Assembly (NCBI RefSeq): GCF_001025155.1
Contig: NZ_AP012322.1
Location: 744,001-808,000, forward strand
Length of the DNA: 64,000 bases
Direction of reading: 5' to 3'
Origin: Bifidobacterium angulatum DSM 20098 = JCM 7096
GTDB taxonomy: Bacteria; Actinomycetota; Actinomycetes; Actinomycetales; Bifidobacteriaceae
Part shown: positions 27,705 through 37,859 of the stretch, one piece after another
How the letters are laid out: each line of letters begins with the position of its first letter
Numbering within the stretch: position 1 is the stretch's first letter
Notes under the pieces: generated by a model
Told to the model about the DNA's origin: nothing
Seen by the model: only the letters and a program-made list of their open reading frames with translations
Databases searched by the model: none
Translations under genes and position numbers: made by a program

Positions 27705-28046
27705 TCAGGGCAAAGGCGGAAGATCGGCGCGTTCCACCAAGCGCGCCATCTGCACGCGGCCCATGCACAACTTGTCGCCGGCCGCCTGTTTGCGAATATC
27801 CTGCGTCCTTCGTCTTATCGAATCGATCTGTTCGATAAAGTCGTCGGTATTCGCATTGGAACCCAATTGTGCCGTGGATTCCTGAAGCTTGAGGGACTGC
27901 GCCTGCAGGGCGCTTGCGTTCAGCGCCATCAGCGACAGGGAATGGGCGAGGGTGTCGTGAGTCTCCGCGGCTATCGCATCCGCAAGCTGTTGATTATTCA
28001 AGTCATTGCGAAGGGCCCCCACCTGGTCCCTGGCCGCATCCGCCAT
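27705..28046 (-). pseudogene. remnant of a NarL-type sensor histidine kinase
   Basis: This 113-codon fragment carries a HisKA_3-like dimerisation segment: AETHDTLAHSLSLMALNASA contains the phospho-acceptor histidine in the H-D-x-L-x-H pattern, followed by IRRRTQDIRKQAAG. The membrane sensor part upstream and the ATPase domain downstream are both absent. After KQAAG the sequence no longer looks kinase-like and stops. No ribosome binding site is evident. The missing 3' part lies on the side of the DUF262 gene, which suggests the kinase was cut when that gene arrived. Confidence 0.65.
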
Positions 28047-28122
28047 TGCATATTCTTCGCTTTGAGACTACTCCAAGGTTGTTGGGTAGACTGAGAGCCG
28101 TACGTACGACAAAGGAGCGATC

Positions 28123-28986
28123 ATGGCTTTCGGTCAGGAACCCCGCAACACCAATCTCGGCAATCCCCAATACAACACCGCCGACTACAACAATCAGATG
28201 AACTACAGCCAGCAGCCCATCCAGCCGCAGGCGAATTACCAGTACACCCAATACACGCAGGGCGGTGCCGCAGGCGTAGGCGCTTCGATGTCCGCCGAAC
28301 GCCAGCAGGAATACGCCAAGGCGTACCATTCCTCCGTCACCCGCTCCTACGGTGAAATGACCATCGGCCTGCTCGTCACCGCAGCCGTGGCCATCGTCAC
28401 CCAAATGACCGGCCTGTACATCGCCTTCATCGCAAAAACCGGCATCATCGGCGTTTTCGCCCCGCTGGTCATCGAAATCGTGCTCGCCATCGCCCTCGGC
28501 GCACGCATCACCAAGATGAAAACCTCCACCGCGCGCGTCATGTTCTACATCTACGCGGCGCTCATGGGCTTCTCACTCAGCGTGATCTTCGCCGTCTACG
28601 ACCTCGGCACCATCGGCATCGCCCTCGCACTGTGCGCCGGCTTCTTCTTTGCCCTCACCATGCTCGGCATGACCACCAAGGTCGATCTGCTGAAGGCGGG
28701 CCCCATTCTGGGCGTCGGCCTCATCGTCCTCATCATCGCCGAAGTGCTCCTCATGATCTTCGCCCCCGGCCAGACCACCCTCATGCTCGTCTCCGCCATC
28801 GGCCTGATCCTCTTCGCCGGCTTCACCGTCTACGACGCCCAGCAGACCCGCGCCATCTTCGCCCAATACTCCGGTCAAGACCCCGAAATAATCAAGAAGA
28901 TCTCCATCCTCTGCGCCCTGAACCTGTATCTCGACTTCGTGAACATGTTCTTGTATATTCTTCAGCTTCTCGGCAACCGCGAGTAA
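28123..28986 (+). CDS. Bax inhibitor-1/YccA family membrane protein
   Basis: This 287-residue protein has a Gln/Asn/Tyr-rich cytosolic N terminus of about 60 residues (QYTQYTQGG) and seven hydrophobic helices. The segment GFTVYDAQQTRAIFAQY and the end ALNLYLDFVNMFLYILQLLG are typical of BI-1/YccA proteins. Family members are linked to calcium leak or to protease (FtsH) modulation; the role here is unknown. AAGGAG precedes the ATG at good spacing. The stop codon TAA merges into the outer stem of structured repeat copy C. Confidence 0.9.
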   Translation: MAFGQEPRNTNLGNPQYNTADYNNQMNYSQQPIQPQANYQYTQYTQGGAAGVGASMSAERQQEYAKAYHSSVTRSYGEMTIGLLVTAAVAIVTQMTGLYIAFIAKTGIIGVFAPLVIEIVLAIALGARITKMKTSTARVMFYIYAALMGFSLSVIFAVYDLGTIGIALALCAGFFFALTMLGMTTKVDLLKAGPILGVGLIVLIIAEVLLMIFAPGQTTLMLVSAIGLILFAGFTVYDAQQTRAIFAQYSGQDPEIIKKISILCALNLYLDFVNMFLYILQLLGNRE

Positions 28987-29087
28987 AAAACACGCAACGG
29001 AGCGTCCTCTTCGTTGCACAACACTCGACGTATGTCGATACGTCTTCGTGTTGTGCGCCTTGAGGACGCACGCGTTGCGTGTTTTTT
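28985..29087 (+). repeat. structured hairpin repeat, copy C
   Basis: The outer stem pairs 28985-28999 with 29073-29087 (15 bp, perfect; six A against six T at the outer end, which would also act as a terminator). GAG (29000-29002) opposes CACG (29069-29072). The second stem is CGTCCTC (29003-29009) with GAGGACG (29062-29068). The third is GCACAACAC (29016-29024) with GTGTTGTGC (29048-29056). The tip is CGTA (29029-29032) with TACG (29039-29042) around 6 bases. Internal motifs match copies A and B, while all stem sequences differ and still pair. Confidence 0.88.
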
Positions 29088-29184
29088 GTGCGGTCTCTTC
29101 GTTGCATGCTTTGCGCGTGGAGCTGCGAAACAGCCTGCGCGCAGGCAAATTATTTGGTAAATAGCGTGTGATTGTACAGTAATT

Positions 29185-29215
29185 AGGTCTGACCGTATTT
29201 CGGTCAGACCTTTTT
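29185..29215 (+). terminator. rho-independent terminator before the EamA gene
   Basis: AGGTCTGACCG (29185-29195) pairs perfectly with CGGTCAGACCT (29201-29211) around 5 bases and is followed by a T-tract. It is a second stop for transcription leaving the Bax-inhibitor-like gene. Confidence 0.85.
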
Positions 29216-29248
29216 CGTTCCCTACAGTTGCGTTTACGGTGGTGACTT

Positions 29249-30223
29249 ATGCAGAAGAAAGAGATAGCCGGCATGGGTTGCCTGATATTGACGGCATTGA
29301 TCTGGGGACTTGCGTTCGTTTCGCAGGTCCAAGGCATGGATTCCATGTCGCCGTTGTTCTTCAACGCCACGCGGTTCACGTTGGGGGCATTGTCGTTGGT
29401 TCCATTGCTTGTGGCTCTCCGCATGCGTCAACATTCCGCATTGGGCTCCTCTCGTGTCCTCGTCTCTGGCAAGGCTCCCACGATCACGCTGGGGGATGGC
29501 AGGGCGATTGCAATGCCATCCTGCTTCGGCAATCCCGTTGTGATCGGCATCATCTGCGGTCTGGTGCTGTTCACCGCCAGCACGACCCAGCAATACGGCG
29601 TGCTGTACTGCCGTTCGGCCGGGCGCTCCGGCTTCATCACGGCCCTGTACATTGTCATGGTGCCGTTGCTGGCATTCATGGTGTTGCGCAGACGCATCCA
29701 CGCCAATGTCATAGTGAGCGTTGTGCTCGCGGTATTCGGTTTCTATCTGCTGTGCATCACCGATGGATTCGGATCCATCACCTTGGCGGATCTGGTATTG
29801 CTGGGTAGCGCGGTGCTGTTCGCCGCGCATATTCTTGTCATCGATACGTTCGGCAGGGATCTGGACGCGCTCACGATTTCGTTCTTCCAGACCGCCACCA
29901 CAGCGGTATTGAGTTGGATCGGCACGCTCATGGAGGGGTCGGTGGACTGGTCCGGTGCCGGGCAGGCGTGGCTTGCGGTGGTATATGCGGGCGTCGGCTC
30001 GGTGGGCGTGGCCTATACCTTGCAGGTCATAGGCCAGCAGTTCGTGCCTCCGACGCGAGGCGCGATGCTCATGTCGTTGGAATCGTTCTTTTCGGCGCTT
30101 GGCGGCGCAATCATCCTTGGCGAGGTGATGACCCCTCGGGGCTATCTGGGGTGCGCGCTGATCTTTGCCGGCACCATGCTCGCCCAGCTGCCCGTTGACC
30201 GGCTGAAACGGCAACGCCCCTGA
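29249..30223 (+). CDS. EamA/DMT superfamily transporter
   Basis: This 324-residue membrane protein has ten predicted helices in two EamA repeats (GCLILTALIWGLAFVSQ and LVLLGSAVLFAAHILVIDTF begin the two halves). Family members export metabolites or amino acids. An insertion of about 35 residues (about 60-95) separates helices 2 and 3. TACGGT (29235-29240) is 8 bases before the ATG and no ribosome binding site is clear, so the transcript may be leaderless. The gene converges with the alarmone synthetase gene. Confidence 0.88.
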   Translation: MQKKEIAGMGCLILTALIWGLAFVSQVQGMDSMSPLFFNATRFTLGALSLVPLLVALRMRQHSALGSSRVLVSGKAPTITLGDGRAIAMPSCFGNPVVIGIICGLVLFTASTTQQYGVLYCRSAGRSGFITALYIVMVPLLAFMVLRRRIHANVIVSVVLAVFGFYLLCITDGFGSITLADLVLLGSAVLFAAHILVIDTFGRDLDALTISFFQTATTAVLSWIGTLMEGSVDWSGAGQAWLAVVYAGVGSVGVAYTLQVIGQQFVPPTRGAMLMSLESFFSALGGAIILGEVMTPRGYLGCALIFAGTMLAQLPVDRLKRQRP

Positions 30224-30243
30224 CCGCTTGGGCAGTCAGGGGC
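30216..30243. terminator. hairpin between convergent EamA and alarmone synthetase genes
   Basis: GCCCCTGAC (30216-30224) pairs with GTCAGGGGC (30235-30243). The EamA stop codon lies in the first arm. It probably serves both convergent genes. There is no T-tract. Confidence 0.5.
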
Positions 30244-30268
30244 GAAGGGGCGAATGTAGCCGGTTCGA

Positions 30269-31000
30269 TCACTTGGTGGTGCGAGGGGTTTCCTCGACCT
30301 GCGGCGCACCGTTGATATCGCGGTGGATGTTCTGCATCTGCACTTCGATGTTCTGCAGGCTGCGGGCGCAATCCAGCAGCGTCTGCGAATGCTCGGCCAG
30401 TTTGGTGTCCGGCAGGTCGCTCTTGTAACGCAACGCATGCTCCAGGCTCGCCCAGTAGTCCATCGCGATCGTGCGGAACTGGACCTCCACCGGCATGTAA
30501 TGCTCGCCGGAGGAGAGGAACACCGGGGTGGCGTAGATCACATGCAACGAACGGTATCCGTTCTGCTTGGGGCTCTTGATGTAATCCTTGACGCGCAGCA
30601 CCTGGATGTCCGACTGCGACGACAGATAGTTCGACACCGAGTACACATCGTCACGGTAGTTGCAGATCACTCGAATACCGGCGACATCGAAGAGATTGTC
30701 GCGTACGGATTCGACGGTGATCGGCAGGTCGCGCCTTTTCAGCTTGCCGATGATCGATTTGATGGATTTCAGCCGGCGTTCCATGTGGTGGATCGGATCG
30801 TGGCTGAACCGCACCTGGAACTCGTCGTCGAGAATCTCCAGCTTGGTGCTTACCTCATACATCGCTCCCTCATACAGCTGCATGAGGTTGATGAATTCGG
30901 TGATGTCTTCGATGCTGAACTTTCCAGCGGAAGAGTCGAGCATCTTCAGCTGCGCGCTGATATCGGATGTTTTGAATCTGCTGTGTCGATCAAGTATCAC
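30269..31000 (-). CDS. small alarmone synthetase, RelA/SpoT synthetase domain
   Basis: This is a single-domain (p)ppGpp synthetase of about 243 residues. It has the synthetase core: DIAG-type motif FDVAGIRVICNYRDDVY, then DYIKSPKQNGYRSLH (the G-loop tyrosine and following residues), then VEVQFRTIAMDYWASLEH with the catalytic glutamate in VEVQ. There is no HD hydrolase, TGS or ACT domain, as in RelQ-type enzymes. The open frame extends far upstream across miaB and is not coding there. I chose GTG 31000 because TATATT lies 7 bases before it (leaderless); ATG 31027 is the alternative. It diverges from miaB. Confidence 0.85.
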   Translation of the reverse strand: MILDRHSRFKTSDISAQLKMLDSSAGKFSIEDITEFINLMQLYEGAMYEVSTKLEILDDEFQVRFSHDPIHHMERRLKSIKSIIGKLKRRDLPITVESVRDNLFDVAGIRVICNYRDDVYSVSNYLSSQSDIQVLRVKDYIKSPKQNGYRSLHVIYATPVFLSSGEHYMPVEVQFRTIAMDYWASLEHALRYKSDLPDTKLAEHSQTLLDCARSLQNIEVQMQNIHRDINGAPQVEETPRTTK

Positions 31001-31081
31001 GTTTCCCAATATAGCCGACCCGACCATGCGAACCTGTGATATTGCTGAACGGGTCATGCCACGCCGATACAGTTGGGCACT

Positions 31082-32536
31082 ATGAACGAAGACATGATGA
31101 CCGAGGCGGAGCGCGCCTCGAAGCTGGCCGAAGGCAATGCCGACTCTGTCCCCGCACGCGGCAAAGGCGTGTTCTATGTGCATACGCTTGGATGCCAGAT
31201 GAATGTGCACGATTCCGAACGTATCGCCGGCGTGCTGGAGCAGGCGGGTTACGTTCCCGCCACCGAGGAGCAGTATCTCGACCATGACATCGATCTGATC
31301 GTGATGAATACCTGCGCGGTGCGTGAGAATGCGGCCGAGCGTATGTATGGCACCATCGGCCTGTGGGCCAATATGAAGCGCGAGCGCCCGAATCTGCAGA
31401 TTGCGGTCGGCGGGTGCATGGCGCAGCTCGATCGGGAGAAGATCGCGAAGAAGGCCCCATGGGTCGATGCGGTGTTCGGCACCAAGAACATCGGGTCCCT
31501 GCCGCAGCTGCTTGACCAGGCCCGCATCCAGGGGCATGCGCAGGTGAAGGTGCAGGAGGATCTGAACTATTTCCCGAGCCAGCTGCCCACGGATCGTGCG
31601 TCCAAGGTGTCGAGCTGGGTCGCCATTTCCGTCGGCTGCAATAATACGTGTACGTTCTGCATCGTGCCCACCACGCGCGGCAAGGAGCATGATCGTCGTC
31701 CCGGCGACATTCTCGCCGAGATCCGTCAATGTGTGGATGAGGGGGCCAAGGAGATCACACTGCTGGGGCAGAACGTGAATTCCTTCGGCTACGGTATCGG
31801 CGACCGTTTCGCGTTCTCGAAGCTGTTGCGCGCCTGCGGCGATATCGAGGGGCTGGAACGGGTGAGGTTCACGTCGCCGCATCCGGCGGCCTTCACCGAT
31901 GACGTGATCGCTGCGATGGCCGAGACTCCGAATGTGATGCATCAGCTGCATTTCCCATTGCAATCCGGTTCCGATCGGATCCTGCGTGCCATGCGCCGCT
32001 CGTACCGCTCCGCCAAGTTCCTTGATATTCTGCGCAAGATCCGTCAGGCCATGCCGGACGCGCAGATTTCCACCGATATCATCGTCGGTTTTCCCGGCGA
32101 GACCGAGGAGGATTTCCAGGAAACGCTGCGCGTGGTGGAAGAGGCTCGCTTCTCGTCCGCGTTCACGTTCATCTATTCGCCGCGTCCTGGAACCCCGGCC
32201 GCGCAGATGGAGCAGCTTCCGCATGATGTGGTGCAGGATCGTTTCGATCGTCTTGTCGCATTGCAGGAGCGCATCACCGAGGAGAATCTCAAGACCTTCG
32301 AAGGCCGTGACGTTGAGGTGATGGTGACCGGAACACCCGGTAAGAAGGATTCCGCCACGCATCGCGTAACCGGCCGTGAACGTACCGGCGTGCTGGTGCA
32401 TGTCGGCGTGCCGGAGGGCGAACCGACGCCTCAGGTCGGTGATTTCGTCACTGCCACCGTCACCCATGCAGGCAGGCATAATCTTATCGCCGATCCCGAT
32501 CCGAAGGCGGGGCAGACCTATGCCGTCCGTCACTGA
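31082..32536 (+). CDS. miaB: tRNA-2-methylthio-N6-dimethylallyladenosine synthase MiaB
   Basis: MiaB adds the methylthio group at C2 of i6A37 in tRNAs reading UNN codons. It has three parts: the UPF0004 domain with cysteines in [16 protein letters not shown] and GGCMAQ (second Fe-S cluster); the radical SAM domain with CNNTCTFC; and a C-terminal TRAM domain ([15 protein letters not shown]). The length of 484 aa is normal. TACAGT (31068-31073) is 8 bases before the ATG, which fits a leaderless start. Its product pathway partner miaA begins inside its last codons. Confidence 0.95.
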   Translation: MNEDMMTEAERASKLAEGNADSVPARGKGVFYVHTLGCQMNVHDSERIAGVLEQAGYVPATEEQYLDHDIDLIVMNTCAVRENAAERMYGTIGLWANMKRERPNLQIAVGGCMAQLDREKIAKKAPWVDAVFGTKNIGSLPQLLDQARIQGHAQVKVQEDLNYFPSQLPTDRASKVSSWVAISVGCNNTCTFCIVPTTRGKEHDRRPGDILAEIRQCVDEGAKEITLLGQNVNSFGYGIGDRFAFSKLLRACGDIEGLERVRFTSPHPAAFTDDVIAAMAETPNVMHQLHFPLQSGSDRILRAMRRSYRSAKFLDILRKIRQAMPDAQISTDIIVGFPGETEEDFQETLRVVEEARFSSAFTFIYSPRPGTPAAQMEQLPHDVVQDRFDRLVALQERITEENLKTFEGRDVEVMVTGTPGKKDSATHRVTGRERTGVLVHVGVPEGEPTPQVGDFVTATVTHAGRHNLIADPDPKAGQTYAVRH

Positions 32537-33563
32537 ACCCTTGGCGTCCGCAGGCAACGTCATGCCTGGCGAAGGTGGGCGAGCTGCGCGTGTGGTCTCC
32601 ATTGTCGGGCCTACGGCTTCGGGCAAAACCGGTCTGGGCATCGCCATCGCCAGGCGTCTGGCCGAACGTGGCGAGCGTGCGGAGATCGTCAATGCCGATG
32701 CCTATCAGATGTATCGCGGCATGGATATCGGCACGGCCAAGCCGACGGCCGAGGAGCAGGCTGCCGTGCCGCATCATCTTATCGACATCATCGACCCCGA
32801 CGATACGATGACGGTGGCGCGATTCCAGCAGCTTGCCCGCAGGACCATCGCGGAGCTGCAATCCCGCGGCATCCGCCCGATTCTTGTCGGTGGTTCGGGA
32901 CTGTATGCCCGTGCCGCGATCGATGACATATCGTTTCCCGGTACGGATCCGAAGATTCGCGAGTGGCTTGAACGCCGCGAACTCGAGGAGGGCGCCGGAG
33001 CGTTGTTCGAGGAGCTTCGTGCCAAGGACCCGCAGGCGGCGGCGCGGATGGATCCACGTAATCCGCGTCGTACCATCCGGGCCCTTGAGGTCATCGAACT
33101 GACGGGACGCCCGTATTCCGCGACGTTGCCCCGGTACCGCTATGTCGTGGCGAGCGTGCAGATCGGTCTTGATCTTGATCGCGCCGACCTTGACAGGCGC
33201 ATCGACATCCGCACCGCGCAGATGCGCGAGGCTGGTTTCCTGGATGAGGCGCGTAGGCTTCGCCCGCATATGGGTCTGACCGCTTCCCGTGCACTGGGCT
33301 ATCAGCAGATGTTCGATCTGCTCGATGGCTTATGGGATGAGCGGGATGCGTGGGCCGATGTGGCGCAGAAGACCAAGCGTCTGGCGCGCAAACAGATGGG
33401 ATGGTTCGGCCGTGATCCGCGTATTCACTGGCTGCAGGCGCTCAACCCGGCTTTGGTGGACAATGCGATGGCGATCATCGATCATGCGGATGCCGGCGAT
33501 TATGATGCCATCGACGCGCAGGCCGATGCCTATACGCAGCATCATCTGGGCGACATCGCGTAA
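32520..33563 (+). CDS. miaA: tRNA dimethylallyltransferase MiaA
   Basis: MiaA transfers a dimethylallyl group to A37 of tRNAs, making the substrate for MiaB. Motifs are the P-loop GPTASGKT, the substrate loop [28 protein letters not shown], and ALGYQQM near the C terminus. The ATG at 32520 overlaps the end of miaB by 17 bases; ATG 32562 is an alternative that would remove 14 residues not needed for the fold. The length of 347 aa is slightly longer than usual. The miaB-miaA order makes one tRNA modification operon. Confidence 0.93.
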   Translation: MPSVTEPLASAGNVMPGEGGRAARVVSIVGPTASGKTGLGIAIARRLAERGERAEIVNADAYQMYRGMDIGTAKPTAEEQAAVPHHLIDIIDPDDTMTVARFQQLARRTIAELQSRGIRPILVGGSGLYARAAIDDISFPGTDPKIREWLERRELEEGAGALFEELRAKDPQAAARMDPRNPRRTIRALEVIELTGRPYSATLPRYRYVVASVQIGLDLDRADLDRRIDIRTAQMREAGFLDEARRLRPHMGLTASRALGYQQMFDLLDGLWDERDAWADVAQKTKRLARKQMGWFGRDPRIHWLQALNPALVDNAMAIIDHADAGDYDAIDAQADAYTQHHLGDIA

Positions 33564-33686
33564 ATCCGTAGGCGATAGACGAGAAACCTACGTAAGCCGG
33601 CACGTGGCCGGGTAACTTGGACAAAGTGTTCGAATCGTAGGGGAGCGCCTGATATGGGCGTATTGGTGGGTAGAATCTGACACGTT

Positions 33687-36515
33687 ATGGCAAGAACAGC
33701 ATCATCATCGAATAGCAGGAAAAGCACGGCCAAGGGCTCGTCCACCAAAGCATCGTCGGCTAAGGCGCAGACCGACGAGTATGAGGAAGAGGAACCGTTG
33801 TGGCAGTCGATCCTGCTGGCGGTCCCTCGTGCCTGCGGCGCCGGCATACGTGCGTTGACGGGAACGGGGGAGTACGATCCGGCGTACCGGCGTGATGGAT
33901 CGTGCTTCGTCATGGTGGTGCTGGGCGTGCTGTTCTGCGCCTCCGAATGGTTCCGTGTGCAGGGGCCGCTTGGCAGATTCCTCCACTCGCTTGCATCCGG
34001 CGCCTTCGGGCTAATGAGTGTTATCCTCCCGGTGTTCCTCTTCGCCGTTGCGATTCGGCTGATGCGCCATTCCGGGCGCGGATCGGGCAATCCACGCGTG
34101 GTTATCGGGTTGACGGTGCTGTTCTGGGTCGTGTGTTCGATTCTCGACGTGGAGCTCGCCTCGCAGGCCGACGGATTCGACATCGAGGCGATGCAGCATG
34201 CCGGAGGCCTGGTCGGGTATGTCGTCGGCACGCCGCTCGCCTGGGGGTTGTCCGAGACCTTCGCCGTGGTGGTGTTCGTGATCATCGGCATATTCGCAGT
34301 GCTGCTGGTCGTCAGGATCCACGTTGAGGACATACCGGATATCTGCCGCAATATTGTGGCCAAATTCCGTGGCGATGCCGCCCAGGTCAAGGCGAGCGAC
34401 GGCGACGAGCAATTCCCCAACGAAGTACGCCTTGGCGACGGCACCCTCGAATTTGCGGATGGTGTTCCCGCGCACGACGGTACCGACGATGAGGATGACG
34501 AAGACGATAACGCCGAGCCCAATCTGCTGAAAAGGATCTCGCGGTTCTTCTCGCGTAACAGGCACCACGAGGAAGATACTTCGCTTGACTCGTATCAGGG
34601 CGACGATCCGTTCACCCAAGCGGCATCGCGCCACGGTCAGGCGGCGGAGACATCGTTGGATGACGAGCGCGGTACCACCCAGGTCATGCCATCCGGCATG
34701 ATGCCTGCCACAGTAACGTCATTTGCGACGCCGCCGACGCCACCTGCAGAGCATACGGAGGCATCGGACAACGAGACCGCCGCAGCGCCGTCCGAGGATG
34801 ATGGCGCCTCCGATCCGTGGGCACCGATGGCGGAGAATCCCGAACCTCCGGCTCCTCCCGCCGCGCCTTCCCAGACACTTGCCCTGGGCACCGGTTCCGG
34901 CGCATATGGGGCGGACTCCGGTGAACATGCGGTGCTGGCTCCGGCAGACGAATCCGACAACGAGAATGCGCCCGCCGTCGAAGGCGCCGAGCCGCCATAC
35001 CAGCTGCCCAGCCTCGACATCCTCGCCAAGGGCAAGCCCCACGCCGCGCGAACCCCGTCCAACGATCGTGTGATTCGCGCGTTGACATCCACCTTCCAGC
35101 AGTTCAAGGTCGATGCCAAGGTCGTCGGTTTTCTGCGCGGCCCCTCCGTCACCCAGTACGAGGTCGAGCTCGGCCCGGGCGTCAAGGTCGAGAAGGTCAC
35201 CAATCTTCGGCGCAATATCGCCTACGCCGTGGCCAGTTCCGACGTGCGTATCCTGTCTCCGATCCCCGGCAAGTCCGCCATCGGCATCGAGATCCCGAAC
35301 GAGGATCGAGAGATCGTATGCCTGGGCGATGTGCTGCGCAGCGAGAAGGTCGTCAGCGATCCGAATCCGATGCTCTCCGGCATCGGCAAGGATGTGGAAG
35401 GCCATTTCGTTACCGCGGACCTGACCAAGATGCCGCATCTTCTGGTGGCGGGCGCCACCGGCTCCGGTAAGTCCAGCTTCGTCAACTCGATGCTGACCTC
35501 GATCATCATGCGTGCGACACCCGAGCAGGTACGGCTTATTCTTGTCGACCCGAAGCGCGTCGAACTGTCCGCCTATGCCGGCATTCCCCACCTGCTTACG
35601 CCAATCATCACCGATCCGAAGAAGGCGGCGCAGGCGTTGGAATGGGTGGTCAAGGAGATGGATTCCAGGTATTCCGACCTGGAGTTTTTCGGTTTCCGTC
35701 ATGTCAAGGACTTCAACGAGGCGGTGCGCGCCGGCAAGGTGCATGCCCCGGCCGGTTCCAAACGCAAGGTCGCACCATATCCGTACATTCTGGTGGTCGT
35801 CGACGAGATGGCCGATCTGATGATGGTGGCGAAGAACGATGTCGAAAGCTCCATCCAGCGCATCACCCAGCTTGCCCGTGCGGCCGGTGTGCATCTGGTG
35901 CTCGCCACGCAGCGTCCATCCGTCGACGTGGTCACCGGTCTGATCAAGGCCAATATCCCGTCCAGGCTTGCATTCACCACGTCGTCCGCCACCGATTCGC
36001 GAGTCATTCTCGACACCACCGGCGCCGAGACGCTGATCGGTCAAGGCGACGGCTTGTTCCTGCCGATGGGGTCGGCCAAGCCGATTCGTGTGCAGGGATC
36101 GTGGGTGAACGAATCCGAGATCCGTAAGGCCGTGGAATTCGTGCGCACCCAGCGCAAGCCGAAGTATCGCGAAGACATCGAGCAGATGGCGGCTCAGGCT
36201 GAAAAGAAGGCGCTTGAACCGGACGAGGAGATCGGCGGCGATATGGACGTGCTGCTGCAGGCCGCCGAACTGGTCGTCACCACGCAGTTCGGTTCCACTT
36301 CCATGCTGCAGCGCAAGCTCAGGGTGGGCTTTGCCAAGGCCGGGCGTTTGATGGATCTGCTGGAGTCCCGCGGCGTAGTCGGGCCCTCCGAAGGGTCGAA
36401 GGCGCGTGAGGTGCTGGTGCAGCCCGACGACCTGCCGTCCGTGCTCGCCTTTATTCGCGGAGAGACCGACAGCATCACCCCGTCCAAGGCCACCGACTCC
36501 GACGGCGAAGCCTGA
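33687..36515 (+). CDS. ftsK: DNA translocase FtsK
   Basis: FtsK is the septal ATP-driven DNA pump that clears chromosome termini during division and activates Xer recombination. A 942-residue chain: four TM helices at about 70-215, a long acidic and Pro/Ala-rich linker (about 225-440), the alpha/beta motor with Walker [10 protein letters not shown] near 589-597, then the gamma winged-helix domain ([21 protein letters not shown]). TAGAAT (33671-33676) lies 10 bases before the ATG. The partner XerC is encoded at 4388-5338. Confidence 0.95.
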   Translation: MARTASSSNSRKSTAKGSSTKASSAKAQTDEYEEEEPLWQSILLAVPRACGAGIRALTGTGEYDPAYRRDGSCFVMVVLGVLFCASEWFRVQGPLGRFLHSLASGAFGLMSVILPVFLFAVAIRLMRHSGRGSGNPRVVIGLTVLFWVVCSILDVELASQADGFDIEAMQHAGGLVGYVVGTPLAWGLSETFAVVVFVIIGIFAVLLVVRIHVEDIPDICRNIVAKFRGDAAQVKASDGDEQFPNEVRLGDGTLEFADGVPAHDGTDDEDDEDDNAEPNLLKRISRFFSRNRHHEEDTSLDSYQGDDPFTQAASRHGQAAETSLDDERGTTQVMPSGMMPATVTSFATPPTPPAEHTEASDNETAAAPSEDDGASDPWAPMAENPEPPAPPAAPSQTLALGTGSGAYGADSGEHAVLAPADESDNENAPAVEGAEPPYQLPSLDILAKGKPHAARTPSNDRVIRALTSTFQQFKVDAKVVGFLRGPSVTQYEVELGPGVKVEKVTNLRRNIAYAVASSDVRILSPIPGKSAIGIEIPNEDREIVCLGDVLRSEKVVSDPNPMLSGIGKDVEGHFVTADLTKMPHLLVAGATGSGKSSFVNSMLTSIIMRATPEQVRLILVDPKRVELSAYAGIPHLLTPIITDPKKAAQALEWVVKEMDSRYSDLEFFGFRHVKDFNEAVRAGKVHAPAGSKRKVAPYPYILVVVDEMADLMMVAKNDVESSIQRITQLARAAGVHLVLATQRPSVDVVTGLIKANIPSRLAFTTSSATDSRVILDTTGAETLIGQGDGLFLPMGSAKPIRVQGSWVNESEIRKAVEFVRTQRKPKYREDIEQMAAQAEKKALEPDEEIGGDMDVLLQAAELVVTTQFGSTSMLQRKLRVGFAKAGRLMDLLESRGVVGPSEGSKAREVLVQPDDLPSVLAFIRGETDSITPSKATDSDGEA

Positions 36516-36560
36516 CGGTGGCGATGCGCGCGGTAGAGCACAGAGGGTAACGTGTGGGAT

Positions 36561-37214
36561 ATGGCTGAAGAACAAAGCACCCAATCAAGAAAAAACTCGC
36601 TGTTGGACGGCTGGAACGCTCCGCCGAATCTGGTGACCTACTGCCGCATCGTGCTGGTCGTGGTGTTCCTCGGACTGTACATTGCGGCCGGTGCATGGGG
36701 TACGCACAGCACTTCCATGCGCTGGGCGGCGGCGATCATCTTCATCATCGCCGCGTGCACCGATAAGCTCGACGGTTGGATGGCCCGCAAATACAATCAG
36801 GTGACCGAGCTCGGTAAACTGATGGATCCCATCGCCGACAAGCTCATGACCTGTGGCACGCTTGTCGTTGCCTCCGTATTCGCCGAATTCCCCTGGTGGG
36901 CTACCATTCTGTTCCTGATCCGCGAAATCGGCATCACCGTGATGCGTTTCTTCGTCATGGAACGTCCCGGCGGCAAGGTGATCGCCGCCGCATGGCCCGG
37001 CAAGCTGAAAACGCTGTTCCAGTGCATCGGTCTTGCCATGCTGCTGATTCCCGCTCAGATCGGCGGCCCCCAGCATGCAGCCGCCGCCTGGGTGAACGTG
37101 TACTACGTCGTCACCTATGTCATGTTGTACGTTGCTTTGGTGCTTTGCCTGTATTCCGGCGGTATCTACCTGTACAACACGTTCATCGGATCACGCAAGG
37201 CGGCGAACGACTAA
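36561..37214 (+). CDS. pgsA: CDP-diacylglycerol-glycerol-3-phosphate phosphatidyltransferase
   Basis: PgsA makes phosphatidylglycerophosphate, the precursor of phosphatidylglycerol. The CDP-alcohol transferase signature D-x-x-D-G-x-x-A-R ... G-x-x-x-D-x-x-x-D is visible in DKLDGWMARKYNQVTELGKL followed by MDPIAD. There are about five or six helices and the length is 217 aa. TAACGT (36548-36553) is 7 bases before ATG 36561; GTG 36552, with GAGGG upstream, is a plausible alternative start. It sits between ftsK and cinA, a neighbourhood recalled from mycobacteria too (ftsK-pgsA-clgR). Confidence 0.93.
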   Translation: MAEEQSTQSRKNSLLDGWNAPPNLVTYCRIVLVVVFLGLYIAAGAWGTHSTSMRWAAAIIFIIAACTDKLDGWMARKYNQVTELGKLMDPIADKLMTCGTLVVASVFAEFPWWATILFLIREIGITVMRFFVMERPGGKVIAAAWPGKLKTLFQCIGLAMLLIPAQIGGPQHAAAAWVNVYYVVTYVMLYVALVLCLYSGGIYLYNTFIGSRKAAND

Positions 37215-37224
37215 AGTCGTTCCC

Positions 37225-37851
37225 ATGAGCGAAATCCAATCCTTCCCATATCAGCAGCCCGCCGCCACGATTCTGCACGATTACGAGTCCAAAGGACTTA
37301 AGATCGCCTGTGCCGAATCACTGACCGGCGGGCTGCTTGCTGATGCGCTGGTTCGTATCCCCGGCGCATCCATGGTGTTTCTGGGCTCTGCGGTCACCTA
37401 TGACGTTCAGGCGAAGGCGTCGGTTCTCGGCGTTGACCGCGGCCTGCTCGAACGTGAGGGCGCCGTGCATCCCGAAGTCGCACGGCAGATGGCCTCCTGC
37501 GCCGCGCGACTGTACGATCAGCCCCAATACCATGGTGGTGTCGTCGGCCTGTCGACCACCGGTGTCGCCGGGCCTGGACCGGACGGCGACAAGCCCGCCG
37601 GACTTGCTTATGTGGGTGTCGCCGTGCCCGATGCCATGGCGAGTGGCCTGCCCGAACCGACCCGTTTGCCGCTGCCCGAGCATACGACCGCGGTCGCGGA
37701 TGGCACGGGGGCATGGCGGAACATGGGCAATGGCTGGCATGCAGTGGCCTTTGAGCTGCATTTAGGCGGGTCACGCGAACAGGTGCGCGAGGGCGTGGTA
37801 CGGCATGTGCTGCAGATTGTGACGCAGCTCACAATGCCTACCGTGGAATAA
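37225..37851 (+). CDS. cinA: CinA C-terminal domain protein (nicotinamide-nucleotide amidase-like)
   Basis: This is a stand-alone CinA C-terminal domain, likely deamidating nicotinamide mononucleotide for NAD recycling. Motifs are [32 protein letters not shown] and [20 protein letters not shown]. At about residues 134-173 there is an insertion of some 35 residues ([15 protein letters not shown] onward) before the final helix, longer than in most homologues. TAAAGT (37212-37217), which includes the pgsA stop codon, is 7 bases before the ATG: a leaderless start overlapping the previous gene. Confidence 0.92.
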   Translation: MSEIQSFPYQQPAATILHDYESKGLKIACAESLTGGLLADALVRIPGASMVFLGSAVTYDVQAKASVLGVDRGLLEREGAVHPEVARQMASCAARLYDQPQYHGGVVGLSTTGVAGPGPDGDKPAGLAYVGVAVPDAMASGLPEPTRLPLPEHTTAVADGTGAWRNMGNGWHAVAFELHLGGSREQVREGVVRHVLQIVTQLTMPTVE

Positions 37852-37859
37852 AACGCCCC

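Noticed and set aside
21515..29087. Structured repeats as a CRISPR array or insertion sequence ends
   Set aside because: There are no regularly spaced spacers, no cas genes and no transposase between or near the copies; the internal motifs are those of a folded hairpin.
29089..29180. A possible fourth, partial copy of the element (TCTTCGTTGCA shared with copy C)
   Set aside because: Only 11 bases match and no stem or other motif of the element is present.
31001..32692. Upstream extension of the alarmone synthetase frame across miaB
   Set aside because: Homology begins only around 31000; the upstream part is antisense to miaB, and a TATATT box marks a start at 31000.
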